Source of the DNA: Nymphalis io
Taxonomy: Eukaryota > Arthropoda > Insecta > Lepidoptera > Nymphalidae
Direction of reading: 5' to 3'
DNA: 64,000 nt
NCBI RefSeq assembly: GCF_905147045.1
Contig: NC_065906.1
Span: 2,542,001 to 2,606,000, forward strand
The notes below the pieces were generated by a model, which searched no databases, was not told the DNA's origin, and worked only from the letters and a program-made list of their open reading frames with translations. Positions 12,779-24,599 of the stretch are shown one piece after another. How positions within the stretch are numbered: position 1 is the stretch's first letter; every line of letters starts with the position of its first letter. Position numbers and translations under genes: made by a program.

Positions 12779-14925
12779 GTTTTTTTATTTTTTATTTTAT
12801 GTTCATAGGTCTACAAAACAAAATGACAATCAAAAAAAATAAATGATTACATTTCCCTTGATGATTACACGACATGCGTTTTTGATTAAGCGCGAAAAAA
12901 GCGTCTAGTCTCTGACAGCAACAAAGACCTAAACTTATAAGTTTTTTTTTAATAGCTAAATAATTTAATCTATCGAAACAGTTTTTTTAAACTTTTTTTC
13001 AATGAGGCTATAGAACTGTCGGTAAAAATATCATAATTAAAACGAATACTGTTATAAGAGAAACACATGCGGTATAAAGGCGAGTGGCTAAGTACATTTG
13101 TTTTAGAGGTAGGAAGACCAAAGGTCATACAATATCGCATGCGACTATTTGGGCGAGGAATGGAAAACTGTATGCGTTGCAGGTCAATACGAGTCAATAA
13201 GTCCATGAATTAGCTTGTATAGAAAGATGATATCATTTATTTTCCTTCGAGTGTGAAGTGAGCTTGCTCTGTAAAAATTCAGTCTCTGTGCATACGATTT
13301 CAGTTCGAGACATTTATTATCGTTGTAAGAAAGGTGATATAAAAATCTCCTTTGAACACATTCAAGTCTATTTATGTGCACCTAATAGCAAGGACTCCAC
13401 ACTACACTGCAATACTCCAGGATATTTCGAACAAAGGTATTAAATAAAAGAATAGAAACACTCGGTTGCTTAAATATCTTTAACTGTCTATTAATAAATC
13501 CAGATAGTTTTGACGCTTTTTTATTATATGATCTAGATGCAGCGTAAAGCTGAGTGAACTATCAAGTATAACGCCAAGATCACGTATGCTCGTTACTTCT
13601 TGGATAGTTGAATTATTATTGATATAATATGTCACCTTATCAGAAATAATCTTGCGAGAAAATTTTATGTAAAAACGTGGGGTTGAGGTACATTTGATTT
13701 GTGTGGCACCAGTCACAAATGTAGTTTATATCCGTTTGCAATATTAGCTTATCTAAATCATCATTTATTACGCGATAAATTTTCAAGTCATCAGCATAAA
13801 ATTTGATGTTCGATTTTATATTAATACATAAATCATTTACGAAGATTAAAAACAGTAAAGGGCCTAAATGTGATCCTTGACGGACTCCTGAAGCTACCTC
13901 AATTTCTGCGGACTTAAAACCACAAATATTAACTAATTGTGAACGTTTTTGTAGATAAGACTCAACCCATCTCAATAACGAACCATGAATGCCCATGTGT
14001 TCAATTTTTTTCAATAATAACCGGTGGTTCACAACATCAAACGCTTTTCTGAAGTCAGTGTATATTGAATGAACCTCTTTTTTCTTGTCTAAGGCATTTG
14101 CAATTACCTATACATAAGACACTAAATTTGATGCTGTTAATCTACTTGCTAAAAAGCCGTGCTGATTACAATTTATATATTTACGTGCATGGCCTAGTAT
14201 TTCCCTATGCACAATTGACTCAAGTATCTTACCACAATTAGATAGTAATGATATAGGACGATAAGCAGTTACATCACCTACATCACTCCATTTGTGGATT
14301 GGTATTAAATGAGCTTTTTTCCACGGGAATATGCCCGTCTCTAACGACTTATTATAAATTGTGGTTAAGGGCTTATACAAATTTTTTGCACATTTTTTCA
14401 AAAATAATGGAGGTAATCCATCAGGACCGGGTGATTTGTTCGTATTTAAAGACTGAAGACATCTCAAAACGTCGACTTCTTCTACGAACAATTTACTGAG
14501 TGACATAACGTTGCCATATGGATTAGTAACATCTGGTGTTGGCAGTACCGAGTATTCACGGCTGAAATTATATGTATTTTGGAAATGCTTGGCGAAAAGG
14601 TTAGCTATGTCCTGCCCACCCACTGCTTTATCGATTCCTAGGGTCATTTCATTGGGAATTGAAGTACAGTTACTCATTTTACTTTTAATAAAATACCAAA
14701 AATACCTTGGATTTCGACGTAAATTATTACGTGTATTATTTATATAGTTAGTATAACATTCTTTTACCAAAGCCTCACATGGTTCTTGTAACAAAGAGTA
14801 ACTAAGTTTATCCATTTCATTTCCGTAAGTTTTGTATCGTTTATGGTATTTCACTTTTTCTCTAAGAGCTTTAATAAGGGATAAGGAATACCAGACAGGG
14901 AATCTCTCATTCGTCGGCAATTTGA
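12779..14925 (-). mobile_element. Jockey-like LINE, 5' truncated and decayed
   Basis: This is a reverse-oriented non-LTR retrotransposon, about 2.1 kb. Its A-rich 3' tail lies at about 12779-12802 (seen as T-runs). The endonuclease domain is absent: the recognisable protein starts in the linker that precedes the reverse transcriptase. It is interrupted by several frameshifts and stops and is not expected to be mobile. Confidence 0.85.
12970..14920 (-). pseudogene. Reverse transcriptase of Jockey-like LINE (broken)
   Basis: The remains are split over at least four frames. Frame 14920-14108 carries the linker (FPVWYS near the start) and RT blocks with KSPGPDGLP and YRPISLLS. Frame 14032-13640 carries GVRQGSHLGPLLFLIFVND and the catalytic FYADD box. 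Frame 13716-13480 carries SIRDLGVILDSSLSF. Frames 13381-13184 and 13206-12970 hold the C-terminal CVQRRFLYHLSY region and the end of the protein. This order is that of Jockey-superfamily ORF2. The YADD box shows it once encoded an active enzyme; the frameshifts show it no longer does. Confidence 0.85.
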
Positions 14926-15177
14926 CTTACTAGTTTAAGCATTTAAGCTGGTCAGAAACAATGCACCGTTATCAGTGTAAAGTTATTCATTGTCCGATAT
15001 GTATATACAAAAACAAATACAAACACAGACTACCTCTGTTATTTAAACCAATTTTTATTAATAAAATTAATAATTTTACTATTTTAACAAACTTAAGTAA
15101 AGCACACGCCCGAACTCCATCAAGAAACTATATTAAATGTCATATCAGTTGCTTGTTTTCAAAACAAAACAAAACTA

Positions 15178-15430
15178 GACACTGGCATTGTAAGAAATGT
15201 TAAATATCCGTTAAATCCTATAATAATATATAATAAATCGCCAATACGCTACCAACCTTGGGAACGAAGATGCTATGTCCCTTGTGTCTGTAATTACACA
15301 GGCTCACTCACCTTTCAAACCGTAACACAACAATACCAAGTACTGCTGTTTTGCTTTAGAATATCTGATAAGTTGGTAGGTACCACCCGTACCTACCAAG
15401 ACGAGCTTGCACAAAGCCCTGCCACTAGTA
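15178..15430 (-). repeat. Family A repeat
   Basis: A reverse copy lacking the tail segment. It runs from ACTGGCATTGTAAGAAATGTT to CAAAGCCCTGCCACTAGTA and carries a duplicated GGTACCACC/GTACCTACC segment near 15380. Confidence 0.8.
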
Positions 15431-15795
15431 AATTAAATATAAAAAATATATTTACTAAATACAGAAAACATTAAATATTATTAAAATACATTTTAAATTC
15501 GGCTAATCGGCGATGAATCATTTTAAAAGGGAAGTTATTAATAACTTGATTGAAATTTAACGTCGCAGCATCCGATATCAATTTGTTCCAGCGTCTAATA
15601 AATCTTCAACGGATTGAAACAATTCGATGAAAACAATCAATCTATCGGTACGCACCCAATCGGTTTTCATTTGTTTTTCACTTTCCACTGAACTCGATAT
15701 GAACAAAACATTCGATTAAATATGAGAATATCGTTCATATTTTGTATCTGTATCAATTTTAATGTATTATATATATTGTATATATAGCTTACTTA

Positions 15796-15901
15796 ACGAG
15801 CCGGTTGGCGTGGCTGGTGAATGCTCTGTACAAGCTTAATTTGGGATCAGATGGCCGTGTGTGAAAAATGTCCCAGGACATTATTATTATATTATTATTA
15901 C
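15796..15901 (+). repeat. SINE C with large internal deletion
   Basis: The head ACGAGCCGGTTGGCGTGGC is joined directly to the 3' body (CTCTGTACAAGCTTAATTTG) and to the ATTATTATT tail. The B box and roughly 160 bases of the usual element are missing. Confidence 0.85.
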
Positions 15902-16231
15902 TTGGAAGGTAAATTTGTATATAATAAAAACAACCCAGTAGTTAGAACAAGTTAATTTTATTTATTTATATATTTGAAAAGGCACATCTGCAGTACATAT
16001 ATTAAATACTTATGAATTTAAAACAATTAAGTAACATCTATCTCCTATGTGTACCAATTACAGATATACACAATATTGACAATCAAACTTACTGTCTAGT
16101 TGCTTGACAAGGATAATTTGTAATAATTACTTTTCTTTTTTCTTTTTTTTTATATAAGTAAAACTAATAAATATATTAGTAAAAGACTATTCAATCAATC
16201 AAAAGTTCAATCTTGACCGTTTATCACGAGG

Positions 16232-16445
16232 TCAATCACAGGCATCACAATTGAATTTCCACTTGCTTAACTTGTGTTAATAATTCAACTCATTCTCGAT
16301 GGTGAAGGAAAATAACCTGAGGAAACTTGCATGTGTAGGACGTAAATCTGCCACGTGTGTGTTCCAAAGCACGTTGGAGCAGCATGGTGGAGTATGCTAC
16401 TATATTAAAAGGTGAAGAAGCCATAGCCAAGCAGTAGGACATATG
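16232..16445 (+). repeat. SINE B, diverged, head missing
   Basis: Body blocks occur in order: TTGAATTTCCACTTGCTTAA, GATGGTGAAGGAAAA, GGAAACTTGCATGTGT and GTTGGAGCAGCATGGTGGA. The tRNA-like head is absent or unrecognisable. Confidence 0.65.
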
Positions 16446-16662
16446 TAAGCTTTGATTATGGTATAAATAGGATTCAAATACATACATTAAACGGCTGATC
16501 AACTGAAATCCCGACGAAGCCCTACTGCCATCGGTCAGTGATGACATTTTAAAGAAACAAAACGACAAATTTAAAATGCAGGTAGTATAACCTTTACAAA
16601 CAATTCATCTAACATTTTTGTTTATTCCGTATAGTTTTCCCAACATTCGTAAGTATAAAAAA

Positions 16663-17041
16663 GCCATGATGGCCTGGTGGTAGGAACGCGTGAATCTTAA
16701 CTGATGTTCATGGGTTCAAATCCGGGCAAGCAACTTTACACAGGGGCAATATCGTAACCAATGAGGTTAATCCGAGGTGCGATTATTGCTAGTTGAAAAA
16801 CCCGTGCAAGCACCATTGAATTTTCAGGTGCTTAATTTCTGATTATAATTCATCTCGAGTTTGACGGTGAAAACATCGTGAGGAAACCCGCATGTGTCTA
16901 ATTTCACTGATATTCAGCCACTTGTGAATTCCACCAACCCGCTTTTTAGCAGCGTGGTGAAATAAGCTCCAAACCTTTTCCTCAAAAAGGGAAAACAGGC
17001 CTTAGCCCATTATAACATTGGGACATTCACAGGATGATACT
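16663..17041 (+). repeat. SINE B, long variant
   Basis: The head GCCATGATGGCCTGGTGGTA and B box GGGTTCAAATCCGGGCAAGC are followed by about 75 extra bases. A second GTGCAAGCACC leads into the normal body. Likely target-site duplications AGTATAAA flank the copy (16652-16659 and just after 17041). Confidence 0.85.
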
Positions 17042-17805
17042 GTCGTTAGTATAAAGTAAATACGTATAATAATATGGACTCATCTTGTTAATAACCCGCT
17101 TCGAACTGGTTACTTATTTCAAGACATTATAAAGTTACTTAAGCCATTATAATCTCCGTGGAAAACCAATCTCCTGTTCCCTTAACTAGCACTTACACAG
17201 CGCTGTCATTAACAGAAGCTTGATCGTGACCACCAGCTTGTTATTTATTAAGTTCTATAACTTATTATTTTGTTCACAAATCAATGAGTATAACTTAAAC
17301 GAAGCTATGTATGTAACATGTAGCAATATAAATATTTCGTCTCTGATTACAATTTATATAATATTTATAGTCGAAATCCTATGCTAGAGTAAGACATTTG
17401 CTCCGCCCTGTCTTTTCTTAATACTGGTAAGCTGAGAGAAGTGACCATTTTCGTCAAGGCATATACATTTTTTTCACTATAGTGTCTTATTCCTGTAAGC
17501 ATAATGATTAACTTTCTATGTTCCATTATAGCTTATAACATTTACAATTTATAAGTGCTATTCTGTGGATTATAATTGGTAAGCGAAATGAACCAATTGT
17601 ATGTTTCCTAGTAGCATTATATGATTTGTGATTATTACCTTTATTTCTTTCTCGGCAAAGAAATGTTTTACATCATAGTATAAGCCAGACAATTTATTGT
17701 AAAGAATATGAATATGTATGAAATATGATAAAATATTTAAAATATATATGAATAAAAAGATGTGTAAATTTTAAACAAACGTAGGGAAATCAATTATATA
17801 ATTTT
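17042..17805. other. AT-rich stretch, no gene seen
   Basis: No coding signal or recognised repeat was found in this stretch. Confidence 0.5.
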
Positions 17806-18074
17806 GACGAGCCGGTTGGCGTGGTTGGTGGATGCTTGCCTTTCACGCCGAAGGTTGTGGGTTCGATTCCCACCCAGGACAGATATTTGTGTGCATGAAC
17901 ATGTCTGTTCGTCCTGAGTCTGGGTGTAATTATCTATATAAGTATATATTTACAAAAGAAAAATAGTATATGTAGTATATCAGTTGTCTGGTTTCCATAG
18001 TACAAGTTCTGTACAAGCTTAATTTGGGATTAGATGGCCGTGTGTGCAAAATGTCCCAGGATATTATTATTATC
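17806..18074 (+). repeat. SINE C with target-site duplication
   Basis: A full-length copy from TGACGAGCCGG to ATTATTATTAT. The 13 bp sequence AATTATATAATTT occurs immediately before it and again at 18080-18092, consistent with a target-site duplication. Confidence 0.9.
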
Positions 18075-18172
18075 TAAAAAATTATATAATTTAAAATAAA
18101 TATTAAAAGTATGACTTTTCTTATTTGCAATGAAGATGAAACGTGACAAAATGCCTAGCCATAACGAAGCTG

Positions 18173-19646
18173 TTTTTTTTTTTTTTTTTTATATGCCCCG
18201 GGATGGCAAATGACTCTACTCCACCTGATGGTAAGTGGTAGTAGAGTCCAAACGCGACGACAGCCAGTACAGTCGGGAAGAATGTTCTGTACTAGCCGTC
18301 CCCGCCTTGCCGGCCCGCAAGATGCCTCTTCACGCCTCGTTTGAAGGAACCCGGGTTGTAAGAGGAGGGGAACACGTGAGCTGGTAAGGAATTCCATTCT
18401 TTGGTAGTGCGGCAAAGAAAGGAGTTGCCAAATTTCTTTGTGCGCGATGGAATTGATGTCACAGTTAGGCGGTGACATCGAGAACCAGCTCGCGTGGACT
18501 TAAGAAGGAAGGGGGAAGCAGGAATTAGAGAGAATAATTCCTCAGAGCACTCGCTGTGATACAGACGATAGAAAGCGCTCAGTGCTGCTATCTCGCGACG
18601 CAATTGTAAAGGTTCAAGGGTGTTTGTGACCTTTACGTCGCCAATAATGCGTACTGCACGTCGCTGCAACCGGTCCAAGGCCTTCATTAGGTACTTAGCG
18701 GAGCCATCCCAAAGGTGCGAGCAATATTCAACGCAAGACCGTACCTGTGTTTTGTATAACAGCCACAGTTGTTGTGGCGTGAAAAAACGCCGCACCTTGT
18801 TCAGAACCCCGAGTTTTCGTGAAGCTGTTTTTATAATAGCCTCGATGTAATCCCTTGGACTAAGGTCGCAGCGAACGTCCATCCCCAGCATGGCGATTTT
18901 GCTTTGTATCATCAGCGGTGTGCCACAGAGGGAGGGATGAGGGTAAAATGGTGACTTTTTCGCTGTGAGAGCGCACACCTGTGTTTCCTTGGCATTAAAC
19001 TCAACAAGATTATCAGAACCCCACTTGGCGATGAGCTCTAATGTCCTATCGAGTTCAATGACAAGATTCGCCCGCCTCTCCTCAGTTTCCGTCCGCCCAG
19101 CCACTGCGCGTCCGTGGTATCCACCATGCACTGTACTATCATCTGCATAGCAATGTATGTTCCCAAGAGAGAGCATATCATTGATATGCAAAAGAAAGAG
19201 TGTGGGAGATAGCACAGATCCCTGGGGGACCCCAGCATTCACTACATAGAATTGTGAAGCGCAACCATCTACTAAAACACGAAGGCTACGCTTGTGTAGG
19301 AAGCTGGCAACCCAGGTGCATAACTGAGCAGGCAGACCATATGCCGGTAGCTTGGAGAGAAGACTTCTGTGCCAGACCCTGTCGAAAGCCTTGGAGATAT
19401 CGAGGCTGACAGCCAACGATTCTCCATGCTTGTCGATAGCTTCACCCCAGAGGTGCGTTACGTACGCTAGAAGATCACCTGTGGACCGTTTTGGTCGAAA
19501 CCCGTACTGACGATCATTAATTAGACAGTGATCTTCTAGGTAATGGATCAGTTGGTTGTTTAAAATCCGTTCCATCACCTTACAAAGTACTGAGGTGATA
19601 GCTATTGGCCGATAATTTGCCGGGTCAGACCGATCCCCTTTTTTGT
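18173..19646 (-). mobile_element. CR1-like LINE, 5' truncated
   Basis: This is a second copy of the LINE at 45541-48845, nearly identical by eye over its whole length. It keeps the 3' end (an 18-base T-run at 18173-18190 is the reversed A tail) and is cut at 19646, where similarity to the longer copy stops abruptly after CCGATCCCCTTTTTTG. Confidence 0.93.
18292..19646 (-). pseudogene. C-terminal reverse transcriptase of CR1-like LINE (truncated)
   Basis: An uninterrupted frame of about 430 residues ends at 18292 and is open to the truncation point. It contains RT blocks: RQYGFRPKRSTGDLLAYV, LDISKAFDRVWHRSLLSKL, NAGVPQGSVLSPTLFLLHI and the catalytic CYADDSTVHGG. A C-terminal region with LQRRAVRIIGD follows. 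The endonuclease and the first RT blocks are missing, so it cannot transpose. At about 18436 it keeps the reading frame that the 45.6 kb copy has lost, so it shows the original C-terminus. Confidence 0.9.
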
Positions 19647-20460
19647 TTATCTTTAAAAAAATAATCCAGCTTATCGCAGAGAGGATGAGGTTAAAACATA
19701 TTACTTCAAATACTACTTAATAAATGCCTTTCTTTTTTCGGTAATTGGCAAAGAGACTCAATTTGTTTCACGTATAACTGCTGCAATATAGTATTATTTA
19801 CGTCGTTTGGGGGGGCTTACACGTGGGGGATAGAATTGCGTCTTTTGGGATACGCGACGCAATGGAAATAGGATTTTTTCTATTCCATAATTTATAATAT
19901 AGTGAGATTAGTTTTGTAGTGTACGAACAATAACATAGGTAGAAAGTGCTTTAGCGATCATTACATTGAATATACATATATACTTTTTTAAATACATTTA
20001 TTTAGTACCTAACTGCTTTACCTACTTTTATCAAGTAAAGTAATTTTGCAGAGTGAACGACTTTTTATAGTATATTAATGAAAACTGTTGTTTGAATCGA
20101 ATGACAATTTTCAACATTTAACATATTGTAAGACATAAATTGCGTTCTCAAGGATAAGCGGCGTCAGTGCAGGTCCAACCTGCGCATGAACTATTTCCGA
20201 TCATATCAGATTAGCATCGGATAATATAATGTACATAATAATAATTTGTTTAAACACACAAACATAAACATAAGTTGACATATGGATTACAAAATGTTAA
20301 GCTTATGTACTTAGGCATAACTTTATAAGTGGCATTAAAAATTTGCTTTTAATTTATTCGGTGACTAAAACTCACAATCCTTCATGGGCTGTTTGGATGT
20401 CCTTAAGGGTAGCAATTCACCAATCCCCAGGATGCGTAAGCATTAGGCGTAAAGATACCG
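19647..20460. other. No gene seen
   Basis: The stretch includes a G7 run at about 19809-19815. No coding signal or known repeat was found. Confidence 0.45.
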
Positions 20461-20461
20461 T

Positions 20462-20685
20462 AACAGTAACAGCCATTGAATGTCCCACTGCTGGGCTAAA
20501 GGCCTCCTCTCCTCTTTTTGAGGAGAAGGTTTTGGATCTTATTCCACCACGCTGCTCCAATGCGGGTTGGTAGAATTCACATGTGGCAGAATTTCAGTGA
20601 AATTAGACACATGCAGGTTTCACGATATTTTCCTTCACCGTAAAGCACGAGATGAATTATAATCACAAATTAAGCACATGAAAAT
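20462..20685 (-). repeat. SINE B, tRNA head missing
   Basis: A reversed copy from AACAGCCATTGAATGTCCCA to TTAAGCACATGAAAAT. The tRNA-like head is lost, and about 9 bases are missing near 20618. Confidence 0.88.
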
Positions 20686-20764
20686 ACTTGCGTATATAAT
20701 AAATCCTGTGCTGAATTTCTATTCTTTAAGAGCTCACTAATGAAAACTCGCCTGTAAAATATTG

Positions 20765-20895
20765 ACAAACGACTTATTGTGATATACTATTTAGATGCGT
20801 CTATTCTTGTAATGTTTTAATTATTATGGTTAATGTCGCATATCATTTTCTGACATTTCACGAAGGTTTTCTGCGGTGAGTTTCGAGTTACAATT
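20765..20895 (+). repeat. Unnamed repeat X, copy 3
   Basis: The longest forward copy: CGACTTATTGTGATATACT, GATGCG, AATGTCGCATATCA, TTTCACGAAGGTTTTCTGCG. It is colinear with the reverse complement of 3190-3050. Confidence 0.6.
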
Positions 20896-22208
20896 AGCTA
20901 TTTTCAGTTAAAAATCATCATTGTATATACAAACCAATGAGATCTATATAATAAGTCACAAAACATTTCAATGAATTGAAACTAAACATCAAACAGTTAA
21001 CCGCTTAAGCGCAAAGTGCTAACGTCTTTTCTCATAACTCCCTTGACACCTGTAATTGTATTCATCGCACATGAATTAAATAACTTTCAACCTTATGGCA
21101 CTGAGAATATAATTGGTAATTAAAATATCGTTAAGCTAATTATGATTTCGCTAAATCACAACGGTAACGTCGTAAAGTATGTCCGATGAAATACTAAAGA
21201 GTATTTTATTGTACGACCTCAGATTATAAGATCTATGCATATTTTCATAATTACAGTTATCAACTATTATACTAACAGCGTTTTTTTTTTCATTGCTACA
21301 TGCGACACAAGAGTTACTTTTTAAGGATGTAAATAAATCAATTTTAACATTTTGCTCCCGAAAAATCAGATGTGCAACGCCTAAGGCAATTTCAAAGAAC
21401 TGTTGATAATGAAGTTCGAGTAGAAGTGGCATATGAGCAAATTGACTAAATATTATTTTTATCTGATTTATAATGCATAGGATGATTTCGCAAAGCACTT
21501 CTAGCCTACTATCCACCAGACAAATGAAGATGTAATTTTATACTGTGTGTATTTTAAAAAAAGATTATTAAGTAGAGTTTTCTTGACCTGCAACGGCGTT
21601 GTTAAAATGAAAGACACGCGCTAATTTAAAGACGCCATTTTGTTCATGGACAGAAAGATAAAGAAAATTGAATTTTTGAGAGTAATTGAGTATTCTATTT
21701 TAATAACGATAGAGGTTTTTTTCAAAATCAGTTTCACTCCTGTATGCTAAATATATACAAAATGTGGTACATATATTAGTTGCCATTTCCGTTATTGCAC
21801 TGTTCTAGGGCCTTTCCAAAAATTGACTGTTCCATTCCAGTCTGGTTCCCCTTTTGTATTAAACGACAGTGAACGGAAAGCATTTCGACATTTTACCCCA
21901 ACTTCGGACATCCCTTCTCAAACGTTTTTGCTTTCATCGAATTATTTAATGTGTCGTGGATGATTAATTTAATCGTATTTTTTATTTTTCTATTTTTATA
22001 TATTTTGACAAAATATTATAGCAAAGTTCCTGTATGGATTTAAGATTTAGGGGAGACAGGGGACTGTCGATACTTTTTTAAATTGAAGTCTTGTAGAACA
22101 GAAATAATAATAGCTAATGGCGGGATACAATATTATTGCAAAAGTAGCCTTTGCGGACTAATACGCCAATGGAGACAATTATAACCCCCTTAAGGTAAAC
22201 AATAAAAA
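20896..22208. other. No confident gene; one long AT-rich frame
   Basis: A 121-codon minus-strand frame lies at 21151-21516. It has no motif I recognise, no splice context, and a composition expected of AT-rich noncoding DNA, so I do not call it a gene. Nothing else is seen. Confidence 0.4.
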
Positions 22209-22538
22209 GCCGAGTTAGCCCAGTGGTTAGAATGCGTGAATCTTTGGTTCAAACCCGCGATGATCGTGGGTTCAAAATCGGGCAAACACCACTGAATTTT
22301 CATGTTGTCAATTTGTGTTTATAATTCATCTCGCACTTGACGGTAAAGGAAAACATTGTAAGGAAACCTGCTTGTATCTAATTTACTGAAATTCTGCCAC
22401 AGGTGTATTCCACCAACCCGCATTGCAGCAGCGTGGTGAATATGATCCTTATAACCTTCTCCTTAAAAAAAAGGAGATAAGGTCTTAGCCCAGCAGTGGG
22501 ACATTCACAGGGTGTATTGTTACTGTACTGTACTGTAA
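22209..22538 (+). repeat. SINE B with target-site duplication
   Basis: A full-length copy with head GCCGAGTTAGCCCAGTGG and tail of repeated TACTG. AAGGTAAACAA occurs just upstream (about 22191) and again at the 3' end (about 22536), consistent with an 11 bp target-site duplication. Confidence 0.9.
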
Positions 22539-23337
22539 GGTAAACAAATAGACAATACATACAAAATTTATTAATATATATAATTTTATTAACATATATA
22601 ATAATTATTTCTACTCCTTACCCTCAATATAATATGCAATAATGCCTGTACTATTATTTAACTAGTCTATTTAAAAAAAAACTCTTGTCAATCATACTTC
22701 AAAGTAATTTATCGCTTTTTAAATGTTAACAAAGTAAAAATATTTTCAATTCAATGGATTATAAGTTTTTCGATTAATATAACAGTAAGCAGTTTGGAAA
22801 TCACTGTAGTTAAGGGCGTTGTGACAAGTAAGGCAATAAGGCACTATGAAGTGCTCGAGTGAGGTGTCGCGTGAGGGTCGCGCGTGATTCGAATTTCGAA
22901 TAACCGATTTATTTTTTATTGGATCAAAATAATTAGGGTCAGTGAAGTATATACAGCCAGTATTATTTTATTGAAAATAATATTTGAAATAAACTTTTCT
23001 TACAATATTTTGTTGTCGAAGACAAGAACACAAATATATTGTGTTCTTTTCTTAAAAAAATAACTTATCACAGATGATACTCCATCACCATCTTCATGGT
23101 ATATGGTCACCTTAATACACTAACACTGCAAGCAGCTTAAAACAGCATTTATACAGTCCGTGAACTAAATTACAATTGCTCATTCACCGTTTCCACCTAG
23201 ACACGGCAATATGAAAATATATGTTAGAAGGTAAAATAACAAAAAAGTGGACAATGCCATGCAAGTGGTACACTAAAATTTATTACCGGTAAAGAAACCA
23301 ACCGTTATTTTATAAGAATATTAACCAATTAAAAAAT
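22539..23337. other. AT-rich stretch, no gene seen
   Basis: No coding signal or recognised repeat was found. Confidence 0.45.
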
Positions 23338-23490
23338 TAACGGACCACCAACCTTGGGATAGCTCCCAAGGTTGGTCACACGTGACGAAGACGTGTCACT
23401 TGTGGTAGGAACAGCAGTTTGGTGGTAGAATATATGACAAGTGGATGGTACCTACCCAGACGGGCTTGCATACAGTCTTACCACCAAGTA
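23338..23490 (-). repeat. Family A repeat, rearranged
   Basis: The blocks CACCAACCTTGGGA and GGTGGTAGAATAT through ACCTACCCAGACGGGCTTGC are present. The middle is replaced, and an inverted CCAAGGTTGG pair lies near 23345-23375. Confidence 0.65.
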
Positions 23491-24000
23491 AATTAGAAAC
23501 CATTAGTATGTAAAGGAGTGGCATCGGTATAATCGCGTTGAAGTAATTACTTTAATCACCAGCGAGTGTTGATGATCATTGAACAATTAAGTTGAAAATT
23601 ATTACCGCCATTTGCATAATTGAGCAACATTGAGATGTCTTTTTATCGATTTCACGCTAAGCGTTTTTTTATATACAATTTTATTTTGTCTATTTCAGGC
23701 TGGGCGATTTTTGAGCGTTTATTTTAAATGTATCTATGATTTGTGCTTATGCCAAACCTAGAATATTCTATTGTACACTTCAAAAAAGCAATACAAATTA
23801 ACAAATTATACAACCTTTGAACATTTGACATATATAAATATGTGTTCTTATTGGTATAAACAATTTCTACCAGACAACTTAAGAGGGAATAAACATTGCT
23901 ACGGAATACAAATGAAGTTGAAGGTTCCGTAACTATATATAATATTATATAATTATACTTTGATCGGGTCTGTGCAGTGGAAATAAGAACAGATTTTCTT

Positions 24001-24233
24001 ATATAAATCAGGACGACGAGATACATGGGCCACCTAATGGTAAATAGTCACTACCACTCATAAACATCGGCAATGTAACAAATATTAAACATCCCTTACA
24101 TCGCTAATGCGCCACCAACCTTGGGAACGAAAATGTTATGTCCCTTGGGCCTGTAGTTACACTGGCTCACTCATCCTTCAAACCGGAACGCAACAATATT
24201 AATATTCATGAGTTTGTGGTACCTGCCCAGATT
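24001..24233 (-). repeat. Family A repeat, reverse partner of an inverted pair
   Basis: A reversed copy from CGACGAGATACATGGGCC to the head TACCTGCCCAG. It meets a forward copy at 24235 head to head. Confidence 0.8.
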
Positions 24234-24234
24234 A

Positions 24235-24524
24235 CTGGTGGTAGAGCTTTGTGCAAGCTCGTCTGGGTAGGTACCACCCACTCTTCAGATATTCAACCGC
24301 AAAACAGCAGTACTAATTATTGTTGTGTTCCGGTTTGAAGGGTAAGTGAGCCAGTGTAATTACAGGCACAAGGGACATAAAATCTTAGTTCCCAAGGTTG
24401 GTGGCGAATTGGCTATGTAAGCGATGGTTGACATTTCTTACAATGCCAATGTCTAAGAGCGTTTGGTGACCACTTACCATCAGGTGGCCCATATGCTCGT
24501 CCGTCTTCCTATTTTATAAAAAAA
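24235..24524 (+). repeat. Family A repeat, forward partner of an inverted pair
   Basis: A full-length forward copy from TGGTGGTAGAGCTTTGTGC to ATTTTATAAAAAAA. A scrap of SINE B (CTGCTGAGCTAAGGGCTCC, 24529-24547), an A-run, and a reversed family A head (24572-24592) follow directly. Confidence 0.9.
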
Positions 24525-24599
24525 GACACTGCTGAGCTAAGGGCTCCTCTCACTCAAAAAAAAAAAAAAAAGCTTGCACAAAGCCCTACCACATAGTAA

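Noticed and set aside
21151..21516. 121-codon minus-strand open frame
   Set aside because: No recognisable domain, no splice or promoter context, and its Ile/Asn/Phe/Leu-rich composition fits AT-rich noncoding DNA.
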